From Bacteroidota bacterium (lineage in GTDB: Bacteria > Bacteroidota > Bacteroidia > Chitinophagales > BACL12), in assembly GCA_029571985.1 (NCBI GenBank), contig JAKQVC010000242.1, forward strand, positions 1-33,140: a stretch of DNA of 33,140 bases, read 5' to 3'. Below the pieces are notes generated by a model, which made no database searches, was not told where the DNA came from, and was given only the letters and a program-made list of their open reading frames with translations. Shown in pieces: positions 7,032 through 15,295 of the stretch. The first letter of the stretch is position 1. The number at the start of each line of letters is the position of its first letter. Both the position numbers and the translations under genes were made by a program.

Positions 7032-8953
7032 CGGATTACAGGTAACACAATCGTTCCCGTATCAGCAGATAATTTTTGAATAAACTGCTGTAATTGCATG
7101 CTTTCTTTTATACACATGATGATTTCATCGAGGGTTGAAGGGTCGTTTGCATCTTGTAATTCCTTCATTCGCGCTTCCACATCTGATTTCATGCGCAGGA
7201 TTTTTTTTAATTTAAGTAAGGAGATAGATTTCACAATATCTTTTCTTACTAAAAACTGCTTGTCGGTAATCGGTACATCGTGCATCTTGCCCCAATTATC
7301 GCTCAATTCATAAGGTGTTTGTAATAAATCAATGGCGAGTTGTCTGAGTTCAATATCATCATGATGCATGAAATGCGACTGCGGTAAAAAAATGCCCTGT
7401 TCAAATCCGGTTTTATAGGCTTCAACCATACGTGCATACACCGGGTGGTCAATTTCCACATCCGACAAGTTGCGTAAAATTCTCGCAATTGCATTTTCAC
7501 CTTCCACTTCGTAAGCGCTATTGTCTAACAGCAATCGGATAATATCGCGTTCCTGTGGTTCGTCAAAATGAAACGTGAAATTGTTTTGTTCGCGCTGAAT
7601 GACTGGTGTATCTGATGTTTCAGCGCTGGCTTTATCTTGCGGAGGCAACTTATCCATTGCCCCTTTGCGCAGAATTTTATTGGTTTCAGAAATCAGCAAC
7701 TGTTCTTCCACCTCCAGCATTTTAGCCGTTTGCTTTACGTATAGACTACGTGTAATGCTGTCGGGAATTTTTGCAATACTGGCTACAATATCTTTGATTA
7801 TAGCGGCAATTTTAACCGGGTCGCCTTTTGCTTCCGACAGAAATAAATCTGTTTTCAGATGGATTAAATCTTTGCGATTCTCTTCAACATATTTCCGGAA
7901 TCCTTCTCCACCTAATTTTTGCACTAATGTGTCCGGATCATCTTCAGCCGGTAACAGAACTACTTTTACATTTAAGCCTTCTTCAAGTGCAATATCCAAT
8001 CCGCGAAGTGCTGCCTTAACACCTGCTGCATCGCCGTCGTACAGAATAACCACATGTTGGGTATAGCGTTTAATCAGTCGAACCTGCTCCTGCGTGAGTG
8101 CTGTACCGGAAGAAGCGACCACATTTTCGATACCACCCTGATGCAGGGAGATAACATCCATATATCCTTCCACCAAAAAACAACTGTCCTGTTGCACAAT
8201 TGCTTTTCTGGCCTGGTGTATGCCGTAAACAATTTTGCTTTTGAAATAAATTTCTGTTTCAGGACTGTTTACATACTTCGGAATTTTTTTATCGGCACTC
8301 AGTGTGCGACCGCCAAAGCCGAGTACTTTTCCGCTGACGTTATGAATGGTAAATAATACGCGACCACGGAAAAAATCTTTGCCATATTGATTGCTTAACC
8401 CAAGTTGTTGCAATAACTCCAGCTTATACCCGGCCTGAATAGCTGTTTGTGTAAATACTTCACCTTCTGCCGGACAATAACCTAATTTAAATTTATCAAT
8501 TGTGTCGCGGGTGAGTCCTCGTTCTTCAAAATAGGAGAGACCTATTGAAGTGCCTTCTTCAGTTTGCAATAACTGCTCCTGAAAAAATTGTTGAGCAAAG
8601 GCATTGATAATGTATAAGCTTTCTTTGCGCGTTTCCTCCTGTAATTCTTCGTCTGTACGCTCAGTTTCCTCAACTTCAATGTTGTATTTATTGGCGAGGT
8701 AAACCAAAGCTTCGCGGTAGGTAAAGTGCTCGTGTTCCATAACGAACGAAACCGAATTTCCGCCTTTACCACAACCAAAGCACTTGTAAATGCCTCTCGC
8801 AACAGATACGTTGAAGGAGGGTGTCTTTTCATCATGAAAAGGGCATAACCCGATTAAATTGACCCCACGCTTTTTTAACCGGACAAAATCTCCAACCACC
8901 TCGTCGATACGGGCGGCATCCATTATGCGGTCAATCGTTTCTTTGGTTATCAC
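7028..8953 (-). CDS. dnaG: DNA primase DnaG
   Basis: 641 residues, normal for DnaG. The N-terminal CHC2 zinc finger has C37, H40, C58 and C61 (GLCPFHDEKTPSF ... YKCFGCGKGG). The TOPRIM core has VEGYMD (261-266), YDGDAAG (305-311) and DDPDTL (338-343). The C-terminal ~200 residues are the helicase-interaction part. It makes RNA primers at the replication fork. The start codon is GTG (8951-8953); the following ITKETI fits the family N-terminus, so GTG is preferred over the ATG ten codons later. The -7 element at 8958-8965 lies only 4 nt before GTG, suggesting a nearly leaderless mRNA. Confidence 0.97.
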   Translation of the reverse strand: MITKETIDRIMDAARIDEVVGDFVRLKKRGVNLIGLCPFHDEKTPSFNVSVARGIYKCFGCGKGGNSVSFVMEHEHFTYREALVYLANKYNIEVEETERTDEELQEETRKESLYIINAFAQQFFQEQLLQTEEGTSIGLSYFEERGLTRDTIDKFKLGYCPAEGEVFTQTAIQAGYKLELLQQLGLSNQYGKDFFRGRVLFTIHNVSGKVLGFGGRTLSADKKIPKYVNSPETEIYFKSKIVYGIHQARKAIVQQDSCFLVEGYMDVISLHQGGIENVVASSGTALTQEQVRLIKRYTQHVVILYDGDAAGVKAALRGLDIALEEGLNVKVVLLPAEDDPDTLVQKLGGEGFRKYVEENRKDLIHLKTDLFLSEAKGDPVKIAAIIKDIVASIAKIPDSITRSLYVKQTAKMLEVEEQLLISETNKILRKGAMDKLPPQDKASAETSDTPVIQREQNNFTFHFDEPQERDIIRLLLDNSAYEVEGENAIARILRNLSDVEIDHPVYARMVEAYKTGFEQGIFLPQSHFMHHDDIELRQLAIDLLQTPYELSDNWGKMHDVPITDKQFLVRKDIVKSISLLKLKKILRMKSDVEARMKELQDANDPSTLDEIIMCIKESMQLQQFIQKLSADTGTIVLPVIR

Positions 8954-8957
8954 CCTG

Positions 8958-8965
8958 CAAATGTA
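8958..8965 (-). promoter_or_regulatory. -7 element of dnaG
   Basis: TACATTTG on the minus strand matches TAnnTTTG exactly. The gap to the GTG start is 4 nt. Confidence 0.5.
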
Positions 8966-9052
8966 CGGTTAAGCCTTGTATTTAACGAAAACAGCCATTC
9001 ATTGCATATAGTGTAAAACTTTGGCACGATTGTGGAATATAATACAATAAAA

Positions 9053-9058
9053 AGGAGG
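9053..9058 (+). promoter_or_regulatory. Full Shine-Dalgarno (AGGAGG) before the DUF4476 gene
   Basis: AGGAGG sits 5 nt before ATG 9064. Bacteroidota genes seldom rely on strong Shine-Dalgarno pairing, and I saw no equally strong site at the other starts examined here, so this suggests high or independent translation. Confidence 0.7.
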
Positions 9059-9063
9059 AAATT

Positions 9064-9807
9064 ATGAAAACTATCTTACTCTCAGTTTTTTTCGTTGCAG
9101 GATTGATATATCCGTTAAAGGCAGCGTATCCTCCGGCAGCATGGCCTACCGGAAGTGTTCAGGCATTATCTACTTTAGAAATTAAATCCCAGGGTTCGCT
9201 TTATTTCAGTGTTTCAGTAGATGGCAGGATGTACCCGAATCCGGTAAAACATTTTTCTCTGGCTTCTATTCAGCCTGGTATGCATCGGATTGAATTATTT
9301 ACAGAAGTGCGACAAGGCTATCAGATAAACAGACAACGCATCTATGCCGGCGATGTGCAGATTGAAGCAGGGGCGTTAGTTACAGCGGTGGTGGATCAGA
9401 TGGGAAGGTTTTATGTGAAGTCTGTGAAATATTTACCTGCTTATACATCTCCGGTCTATGAACCTTATCCTGCATATCCGCAGTTTCCTGCCTATCCCGC
9501 CTGTGCAGTGCCAGGACCCATGCCGATGCAAAGTCAGGCCTTTAATCAGTTACTCACGGTTATCGACAACCAGTGGTTTGAAAGTGGCAAGTTGCAGGTG
9601 GCGCAGCAGGCTTTGTCTGCTAACTATTTCACAACTGCTCAGGTGGTTGATATGATGGAAAGGTTTTGGTTTGAGGAAACCAAGTTGGCGTTGGCTAAAG
9701 AGGCTTATACCAGAGTAGTGGATCCACAAGTATATTTTATGGTAAATGATGTGTTCTGGTTTAGCAGCAGCGTTGATGAATTAAATCAGTATTTGACAAG
9801 ACGATAG
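9064..9807 (+). CDS. Exported DUF4476 protein
   Basis: 247 residues. A signal peptide (MKTILLSVFFVAGLIYPLKA) is followed by a beta-rich N-terminal region (about 35-125), where a segment around GMHRIELFTEVRQGYQ looks like a small sandwich. A Pro/Tyr-rich linker (about 140-155: EPYPAYPQFPAYPACAVPGP) leads to a C-terminal DUF4476 domain (about 158-245). The domain shows two helical repeats: FNQLLTVIDNQWFESGKLQVA and VVDMMERFWFEETKLALAK. DUF4476 is common in Bacteroidota secreted proteins and has no known biochemical role. A full AGGAGG precedes the ATG and a strong terminator follows (9831-9860), so the gene is monocistronic. Confidence 0.85.
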   Translation: MKTILLSVFFVAGLIYPLKAAYPPAAWPTGSVQALSTLEIKSQGSLYFSVSVDGRMYPNPVKHFSLASIQPGMHRIELFTEVRQGYQINRQRIYAGDVQIEAGALVTAVVDQMGRFYVKSVKYLPAYTSPVYEPYPAYPQFPAYPACAVPGPMPMQSQAFNQLLTVIDNQWFESGKLQVAQQALSANYFTTAQVVDMMERFWFEETKLALAKEAYTRVVDPQVYFMVNDVFWFSSSVDELNQYLTRR

Positions 9808-9830
9808 TAGATTGGACATGTATGAAAAGG

Positions 9831-9860
9831 ACCCCGGCATTGATTGTCGGGGTTTTTTTT
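9831..9860 (+). terminator. Rho-independent terminator after the DUF4476 gene
   Basis: A 9-bp stem beginning ACCCCGGCA (9831-9839), closed with one G-U pair by TGTCGGGGT (9845-9853 region), has a 5-nt loop and ends in a run of eight T residues (9853-9860). Confidence 0.9.
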
Positions 9861-10174
9861 GATACTTTTTTTCACCCACTTCCGCATAGGATGTAGAGTG
9901 GTATTATTTGGTATGATTACACATCGGATGTAATTAAATGACCTGTTTCAGATGCGATGTTAGAGATTAAAGGTTTGATTTTAGGATCATTTCTAACAAA
10001 TGGCATCACTTCAGATGATTTGTCCCTGGATGCTAAATACGTAGCGGTACATTGCATAACTCAAAGTTCAAGTCTTGTCTGAGGAGTTTGTTTGACAGGT
10101 TGTATCGGTACAACTACAATCATCCAGCTTATAACTGTTACACTTACCCCATCTTTCTACCCAATAATATTGTT
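9861..10174. other. Intergenic stretch with no clear gene
   Basis: About 314 bp between the DUF4476 terminator and the promoter of the next gene. It holds no recognisable RNA gene, transposon end or obvious repeat. The only candidate is a 46-codon minus-strand frame (9917..10057), listed separately. It is one of the least dense parts of the window. Confidence 0.6.
9917..10057 (-). CDS. Possible 46-aa small ORF or gene remnant
   Basis: A minus-strand ATG frame in the long intergenic space encodes 46 residues, ending KPLISNIASETGHLITSDV. The composition is protein-like: few Cys, a hydrophilic centre VRNDPKIKPL and amphipathic spacing. No family is recognised. There is no exact TAnnTTTG element at the usual distance and no good ribosome site. 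It could be a short real gene, the end of a decayed gene, or chance. It would run against the plus-strand transcripts on either side. Confidence 0.2.
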   Translation of the reverse strand: MQCTATYLASRDKSSEVMPFVRNDPKIKPLISNIASETGHLITSDV

Positions 10175-10182
10175 TAATTTTG
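10175..10182 (+). promoter_or_regulatory. -7 element of the 10189 membrane-protein gene
   Basis: TAATTTTG matches TAnnTTTG. It overlaps a TTG codon at 10180 that would otherwise be a possible start, ruling that start out. Confidence 0.5.
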
Positions 10183-10188
10183 AGCGTT

Positions 10189-10701
10189 ATGCACGGTATG
10201 CGTTATGTCTTGTTTTGTTTGGCCCTTGTAATGGCCATGCAGGTGTTTGCTGAAAATCCTGTTGCCTATCAGCCTACCGGATTAGACACGAGTTCTATTG
10301 GATTGCAGGCTGCACCTGATGTCGTTGTAAAAGGCATGTTGGGAAGTCCTGCAATACATACTGTTCATGCACCATTAACCTCCATACAGCCTGCAGTAAA
10401 AGAAGATACGGTAAAAGAAGAAGAACCGGTTATTCAGCCACTGATACTCGCCGGTTCGGGTGCGATTGCAGTGGGCACAGGTTTAGGCATTGCCGGTGTT
10501 TTTGGCGCACCTATTCTGATTGGAATAGCCTTATTGTTTTTTGCAGCCGGTGCGTGGTTAACCGCTATCGGGTGGCGTAAACTTAAAGATGAACCTAAGA
10601 AATATAAAGGCGAGAAAATAGCCGTAATCAATTATTTGGTTATGGGTATTGTAGGCGTAGCAGCCTCTTTTTATTCGCTGTATGTTTTGTTTAGTGTCTG
10701 A
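10189..10701 (+). CDS. Hypothetical exported protein with C-terminal membrane segments
   Basis: 170 residues from ATG 10189; ATG 10198 (MRYVLF) is an equally good start. A signal peptide ends near MQVFA-EN. A low-complexity periplasmic stretch with acidic and Lys repeats (VKEDTVKEEEPV) precedes about three hydrophobic segments: a Gly-rich pair (PLILAGSGAIAVGTGLGIAG and GAPILIGIALLFFAAGAWL) and a C-terminal one (YLVMGIVGVAASFYSLYVLF). No domain is recognised. The architecture resembles small Bacteroidota envelope proteins of unknown role. The -7 box at 10175-10182 is 6 nt before ATG 10189. The gene ends 21 bp from the convergent propeller gene. Confidence 0.7.
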   Translation: MHGMRYVLFCLALVMAMQVFAENPVAYQPTGLDTSSIGLQAAPDVVVKGMLGSPAIHTVHAPLTSIQPAVKEDTVKEEEPVIQPLILAGSGAIAVGTGLGIAGVFGAPILIGIALLFFAAGAWLTAIGWRKLKDEPKKYKGEKIAVINYLVMGIVGVAASFYSLYVLFSV

Positions 10702-10722
10702 TTTTAATCACCAGCATTTCCT

Positions 10723-11760
10723 TTATTTATCCGGACGCAATATAGACATGCGACCAAAGGTGTTATTACCGGCAAAATAAACGGACAGTCCCTCAGGCGT
10801 AGATTGACAAACATTAAAGCCGTTTTCCCAAGTTTGTTTGCATCCATCCATTAAATGATAAAGCTGCGTACCTCCGGTTCCACAAATAACTGCCTCATCG
10901 TCATTTAATAAGGCTATGCTGCTCACATAAGTTAAACAATCTCTGGTTTGAAATAAAATAACCGTTTCAAAAGGCTCAGGAATTGCACGCTTACTATACT
11001 GCCATTGCCAAAGTGAAATACCAGTTGTAGCACCGGTGTAATCACCACCTCCTGCCAATAGTAATTTATTCGGACCCGTCGCTAAACAGAAAATACCGGA
11101 AGCCGGAGAGCCTGACAGGATGGGTGTTTCGAAGGATGTAAATGTTTTGCCACGATTATGACTTCTAAACAATTTTGCCTGTGCGCCCCCTGTTCCAAAA
11201 ACGATATTTTTTGCATCCACATATTGTATGGATGAACCACTTGCAGCAAAAGCAGCAAGACTGTCAGTTTGTTCTTTCACATAGCTGACCTCCCAATCCT
11301 TTCCCTGATTGCGTGTTTGCAACAATACAAAATGACCGTTTATCGGGTCGCCTATGCAGATGCCAGCGTTTTTGTAGAAATCCATACCATCTAAAAACCA
11401 AATACTACTATCTTGCCGAAAGGTTGTTTCCCATGTTTTACCGGAATCTACTGAGCGCAAAATAGCAGCTGGTTCCGTTGCGCTCATAATCAGGATAACA
11501 CCATCGTCAAACACCTCGATATCGCGAAGCTCTGCATTTTCATAACCTGGAATTTGCCACATCCGGATAGAATCACCGGCATTTTGAGTGTAACCGATAT
11601 AGCCATTACTACCACTAAACCATACGGTTGAATAATCCACAACACACATTCCCCGAATGCTGCTTTCAACTGGTAATGTTTTCGTTTTCAAATTATACTG
11701 CTGGGCTTGTACCGATAACACGGCAAGTAGCCATACACCCGAAAAAATTAGTGTTTTCAT
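10723..11760 (-). CDS. Exported Asp-box (BNR/Ycf48-like) beta-propeller protein
   Basis: 345 residues with a signal peptide (LLAVLSVQAQ). Three Asp-box turns are visible: SVDSGKTW (103-110), TRNQGKDW (149-156) and SHNRGKTF (200-207), spaced like propeller blades. This matches the sialidase-type BNR or Ycf48-like fold. The catalytic Arg triad of sialidases is not apparent, so an enzymatic role is not claimed; scaffolding or assembly is as likely. The ATG overlaps the stop of the upstream lipoprotein gene by 4 bp (ATGA), so the genes are translationally coupled. Confidence 0.8.
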   Translation of the reverse strand: MKTLIFSGVWLLAVLSVQAQQYNLKTKTLPVESSIRGMCVVDYSTVWFSGSNGYIGYTQNAGDSIRMWQIPGYENAELRDIEVFDDGVILIMSATEPAAILRSVDSGKTWETTFRQDSSIWFLDGMDFYKNAGICIGDPINGHFVLLQTRNQGKDWEVSYVKEQTDSLAAFAASGSSIQYVDAKNIVFGTGGAQAKLFRSHNRGKTFTSFETPILSGSPASGIFCLATGPNKLLLAGGGDYTGATTGISLWQWQYSKRAIPEPFETVILFQTRDCLTYVSSIALLNDDEAVICGTGGTQLYHLMDGCKQTWENGFNVCQSTPEGLSVYFAGNNTFGRMSILRPDK

Positions 11761-12491
11761 TTTTTTTGATAATCTGCAGGAATCTCAAATATCTTTTCAG
11801 GATATGTATGTTCTGACATTTCAATCACCTCAAACAGTCGGGTATATCTTGGATTTTTTACTTCCAGGCGCAATACCGCACCTGTGGCATACCCGATTAA
11901 TAAGTTTGGCGGAACAGCAACCTGATTAATTTCAGTTTGAATATCGTAACGTAATGCAGGGAAATTGATATCCTGCGCAACCCAAATATAGGCAGTGTCT
12001 TTATCCGGAATAATCCCACTGCGTAAAACCCGGTATTTTGTGCAGGGATGCCCCGCAATTAATTCTTCACCTGGCATAGCAGAAACGGTTGGCGCAAAAT
12101 GATCGGGCATTAAATCTTTTAATGCGGCACTCGGATCACCTAAATCAGAATATTCGCCGAGATAGGCTATTTTTTTAATCGTATCTAATTGCCAGGCCTC
12201 CTTAAGTTTCGGATATAATAAGATGTTGCCATTCGATAATCCGCCATGTTCAATTAATCGCATACTATCCGGTTTAAAATACATTTCAACGAATTCTGGG
12301 CTGAAAGTGGCAAGGGTGGCGGCCAACACAGAATCACCGGCAACAAATGAAGCCTGCACGACTATTTTTCCGTAAAAAATTTCCTTAGCAACAGCTGATT
12401 CAGGCGGTGTTTCAGTTTCTGTACTGTTTTCATGTTTACACCCTGTGCTCAAACAAAAAAGCAATGTTGTAATGGCGAATATTCTTAACAT
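11757..12491 (-). CDS. Hypothetical lipoprotein
   Basis: 244 residues with a lipobox (CLSTGC, Cys18) and an acidic post-Cys stretch (ENSTETETPPES). The rest is beta-rich. GEELIAGHPCTKYRV and TAYIWVAQDINFPALRY resemble the DUF4412/outer-membrane lipoprotein carrier-like style common in Bacteroidota, but I do not assign it firmly. It overlaps the propeller gene by 4 bp and follows the next upstream lipoprotein gene after 55 nt. A near -7 match, TATCTTTA at 12496-12503, lies 4 nt before the ATG and could be an internal promoter. Confidence 0.75.
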   Translation of the reverse strand: MLRIFAITTLLFCLSTGCKHENSTETETPPESAVAKEIFYGKIVVQASFVAGDSVLAATLATFSPEFVEMYFKPDSMRLIEHGGLSNGNILLYPKLKEAWQLDTIKKIAYLGEYSDLGDPSAALKDLMPDHFAPTVSAMPGEELIAGHPCTKYRVLRSGIIPDKDTAYIWVAQDINFPALRYDIQTEINQVAVPPNLLIGYATGAVLRLEVKNPRYTRLFEVIEMSEHTYPEKIFEIPADYQKK

Positions 12492-12546
12492 CCTGTAAAG
12501 ATAGGTCTATTGAACAGAATAGTGCCGGATACCGAAGCAGGATACC

Positions 12547-13089
12547 TTAAATGTAGGGATAAAACGAACGCATGGCATCATACATCTGAGCGCCTTTTGT
12601 ATCTGCGTATTGTTTTAAGGTGTACCCGACTAATTGAAAGAAGTATTCCTCCGTACGCACAACCGTGAGACAATACCAGATATCCAGCGTATCAAATTGG
12701 CCGGTAAAACGCATGGTTATAGCTTCGTGCCCATGAAATTGTGTGGTGTCCGTTTGACGTATTTCTGCATTTTGCAAGGTGCGTAAAACAGCCTGACTGG
12801 CATAGGTGGCATACTCGGCCGTTGTAATGGTAATACTGTCGTCCTCCGTATCCGGAATAAACTCTCTGTAAATAATAAAATTGCTGTTATTTAAACTATC
12901 GGTGTAAGCAATAGCAGCTCGCGGATTTAAGTGGCGATCGGCATACAGCCAGGGGGGGATATACAATTCAAACTGGCCTTTCTTTACCACATGCACAAAA
13001 CCATCGTAATCAGGTGTTCTGGTTTCCTGTTGACAGGCTGTAAATAATAAACCTGCCAGTATACTGTATAATAAGTAGCGTGTTACCAG
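12547..13089 (-). CDS. PsbP-like lipoprotein with apparent CTG start
   Basis: 180 residues if started at CTG 13087-13089. The first ATG/GTG/TTG-type codon in frame is GTG at 12996, inside the mature protein. The reading frame upstream of it encodes an evident lipoprotein signal (VTRYLLYSILAGLLFTAC, Cys19) with no ATG, GTG or TTG. An AAGGA-type purine site lies 5 nt before CTG, and CTGGTAA overlaps the stop of the upstream PD40 gene. The mature part starts with FELYIPPWLYADRHLNPRA and resembles PsbP/DUF1795-like Bacteroidota proteins; function unknown. Either CTG is used, or one base of an ATG/TTG is misread. Confidence 0.7.
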   Translation of the reverse strand: MVTRYLLYSILAGLLFTACQQETRTPDYDGFVHVVKKGQFELYIPPWLYADRHLNPRAAIAYTDSLNNSNFIIYREFIPDTEDDSITITTAEYATYASQAVLRTLQNAEIRQTDTTQFHGHEAITMRFTGQFDTLDIWYCLTVVRTEEYFFQLVGYTLKQYADTKGAQMYDAMRSFYPYI

Positions 13090-13952
13090 GCTTTTCCTTT
13101 TTTAAGTATATAATGCAAAATGCGATGTGTTTCTCCGTCGGTATGATAAATGTACATATTTTTTTTATCCGGACTAAAACTTAAGCCACTGACAAAATAA
13201 AAATCTTTGAACTCATCCGTAAATAATTCGGGCAATGAAAAGGGTTTACTGCGTGATGAACGGGTTGCTTTGTATATGCGGTTGTCGCCAATCAGGAAAA
13301 GTGTTTTTTCATTTGGTGATAGCCAGACACTCACAATTTCCAATTGTACGGAACCTGTAAAAACAACCGGAGCCGGAGATACAAATAGATTTTCGGTTGA
13401 TGTTCGTTCACTATACATCAGGGTATAATTACGTGTAAAATACAACCGCAGTCCATCACCGGATATCCAGGGATAGGCATCACTCTGAATAGGGTCGTTG
13501 AGGCCGGATAGAGGTTGAATTTTACCATAGTGATTATTGCCATCTTTAACCGCAATAGCTAACTCATTATCATTCCATCCGCTGTAGGCATTTACAACAA
13601 AAACAAGTTGTTCTTCGTTATCAGAAGCAGTTGCCTGAAAGATGCGTAGAGAATCAGGCGGATTTGGTAAATGCAGCTCTTCAGGCGGTGATGTTTGAGT
13701 ATGCCTGTTCAGGTAAATATGGTATAAGTCAGACTTTAAATCTACCTGATCTTCCAGGTTGCCGGAAATGAGTCCGACCAGATAGGCAGAGCCGTTTTTA
13801 TTGAGCTGTCCCGGACCTATTTCATACTGCGCAGGGATGGTAAGTGTGTCGCGGAAGGCGAATTTACCCTGCGTTTCATATGGGGATTGACCATTCGAGT
13901 CAAATACGTATAAAAAGCAGATAAATAGAGATACCTTTACAGAATTGAACAT
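13083..13952 (-). CDS. Exported PD40/WD40-like beta-propeller protein
   Basis: 289 residues with a signal peptide (hydrophobic 5-17, FDSNGQS). PD40-type strands recur: SDAYPWISGDGLRLYFTR (157-174), VSVWLSPNEKTLFLIGDN and VSGLSFSPDKKNMYIYH, as in TolB/PD40 proteins. A periplasmic or secreted propeller is inferred; there is no enzyme signature. A -7 element (13958-13965) lies 5 nt before the ATG. It is the first gene of a run 13083-12547-11757-10723 in which successive genes overlap or nearly touch. It diverges from the 13979 gene with only 26 bp between starts, so both promoters must overlap. Confidence 0.78.
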   Translation of the reverse strand: MFNSVKVSLFICFLYVFDSNGQSPYETQGKFAFRDTLTIPAQYEIGPGQLNKNGSAYLVGLISGNLEDQVDLKSDLYHIYLNRHTQTSPPEELHLPNPPDSLRIFQATASDNEEQLVFVVNAYSGWNDNELAIAVKDGNNHYGKIQPLSGLNDPIQSDAYPWISGDGLRLYFTRNYTLMYSERTSTENLFVSPAPVVFTGSVQLEIVSVWLSPNEKTLFLIGDNRIYKATRSSRSKPFSLPELFTDEFKDFYFVSGLSFSPDKKNMYIYHTDGETHRILHYILKKGKAW

Positions 13953-13957
13953 GTATA

Positions 13958-13965
13958 CAAATTTA
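13958..13965 (-). promoter_or_regulatory. -7 element of the PD40 gene
   Basis: TAAATTTG on the minus strand matches TAnnTTTG and lies 5 nt before ATG 13952. It occupies most of the 26-bp divergent spacer. Confidence 0.45.
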
Positions 13966-13978
13966 GGTATTTATAATC

Positions 13979-14608
13979 ATGGCTGACGTAATTTACCCAC
14001 TGGTAGTAGCCAGAATGAGCGATGAGGATGTGTTAGACGCACTTCGTCAGCAGGAAAAGTATGTTGATGAAATGCTCCTGGCATTGCTGGACGCTGTTGA
14101 AAAACGCCAGCTGCCATTTCCTGATGCCTCGGCACTCAGAGCTGAGATTCAGGCACGTGCAATCCCTGAGCCTGAACCTGAGCCTTTGGTTGAGGAAGTG
14201 GTGATGGAAGAGTTGCCGGTACTTTATTCTCAAACAGCAATTTTGGCCTTTACCATTTTCTTTACGCCTTTGTTTGGAGGTATTCTACTGGCCATGAATG
14301 TCAATCGCGTAAAAAAATCTTTAACCTGGCAGGTTGTTGCTATCAGTGTAGCGCTCACGATGGCTGTGGGTTTGGCAAACTGGTTTATACCTCAGGATAA
14401 TTTTATGTTGATTCTGGTGCCGATTGCTGCCGGATTTATTCTGTCAGAACTGGTATGGAATCGATTTATCGGAAAGGGTGTACCGTATATGCACCGAAAA
14501 GTGCTGGTGCCTTTAATTATTGCATTAGCAATTACACTTCCTTTGGCTTATTATATACAACAACATCCGGAAATTTTAGACATGCAAACTGTAAGCAATG
14601 AAAAATAA
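13979..14608 (+). CDS. Hypothetical membrane protein with PEPEPEP linker
   Basis: 209 residues. A soluble helical N-terminal domain (about 10-60) is followed by an acidic Pro-Glu linker (PEPEPEP at 63-69, then EEVVMEE). Four predicted membrane segments come next (about 84-106, 116-136, 142-160 and 174-194). YSQTAILAFTIFFTPLFGGILLAMN is typical of an uncharacterised Bacteroidota membrane family. No catalytic motif is seen. It overlaps the next gene by 11 bp and is divergent from the PD40 gene. Function is unknown. Confidence 0.7.
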   Translation: MADVIYPLVVARMSDEDVLDALRQQEKYVDEMLLALLDAVEKRQLPFPDASALRAEIQARAIPEPEPEPLVEEVVMEELPVLYSQTAILAFTIFFTPLFGGILLAMNVNRVKKSLTWQVVAISVALTMAVGLANWFIPQDNFMLILVPIAAGFILSELVWNRFIGKGVPYMHRKVLVPLIIALAITLPLAYYIQQHPEILDMQTVSNEK

Positions 14609-15221
14609 CCGAATTATACTGCTGATTGCTATTTTGATGTGTGCAGGTGTGCAACAGGCTAAGGCCGATTCACCTTTAACCTCAACTTATTTTGCTACGT
14701 ATTATTACGAATATCCGATTGTAGGTCAGGCTGAAACATCAAGAGGATTAAACGCAGCCATCATGGCTTATCTGGCAGACGACAACAATCTGTTAGATGT
14801 TAAAGCGGCAGTGATTAATGCGATTGGCTGGAATTATGAAAGCACAAGTAATGCCTCGCAATTTTGGGATTATCTGGCAACCAAGCATGGACTTACTTCG
14901 CAAACACTTACCATGAGTAGTTTAAATGCGCATGAATTGTTTTGCTATGGATATTTATTAGCATTGGATGATTATTTTAATGTAGATGCTGCCATTACAG
15001 CCTTAACACTGGCTGCAGAAAAAAATACAACAAGTTATACCATTGCCTTAGTACTGGCAATCACAGAGGCACAAAAAGCGATGGACTACGACTGGTGCGC
15101 TGTTTGGAAATATACCCGCGAAGTTTTAAATGACACCACACTTAAACGCGATATTAAAACAGCTGCTATACAATCGGTGGTAGATTATATGATTTTATAT
15201 AAATCAAGTTGTGCCGAATAA
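14598..15221 (+). CDS. Hypothetical exported all-helical protein
   Basis: 207 residues with a signal peptide ending QQAKA-DSP. The mature part is helical and Ala/Leu/Tyr-rich, with stretches such as NAAIMAYLADDNNLLDVKAAVINAIGWNYES and AELFCYGYLLALDDYF-like helices. Two Cys pairs (DWCAV, SSCAE near the C-terminus) could form a disulfide. No named family is assigned. The start overlaps the upstream membrane-protein gene by 11 bp, so they are co-translated; a shared envelope role is inferred. It ends 74 bp before the convergent GH113 gene, and no terminator hairpin is seen between them. Confidence 0.65.
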   Translation: MKNNRIILLIAILMCAGVQQAKADSPLTSTYFATYYYEYPIVGQAETSRGLNAAIMAYLADDNNLLDVKAAVINAIGWNYESTSNASQFWDYLATKHGLTSQTLTMSSLNAHELFCYGYLLALDDYFNVDAAITALTLAAEKNTTSYTIALVLAITEAQKAMDYDWCAVWKYTREVLNDTTLKRDIKTAAIQSVVDYMILYKSSCAE

Positions 15222-15295
15222 TTTATATTCAGCCTAAATTATTTTTTAGAGCGGTTTAAAATGCAACATCGCTATGATGCCCGCATTCACCAAAA

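Noticed and set aside
9021-9040. Sigma-54-like GG/GC pattern (TTGGCAC...GTGGAA) before the DUF4476 gene
   Set aside because: The second element has GA rather than the required GC, so the core consensus fails. A TATAAT at 9038 also lacks a -35 at proper spacing.
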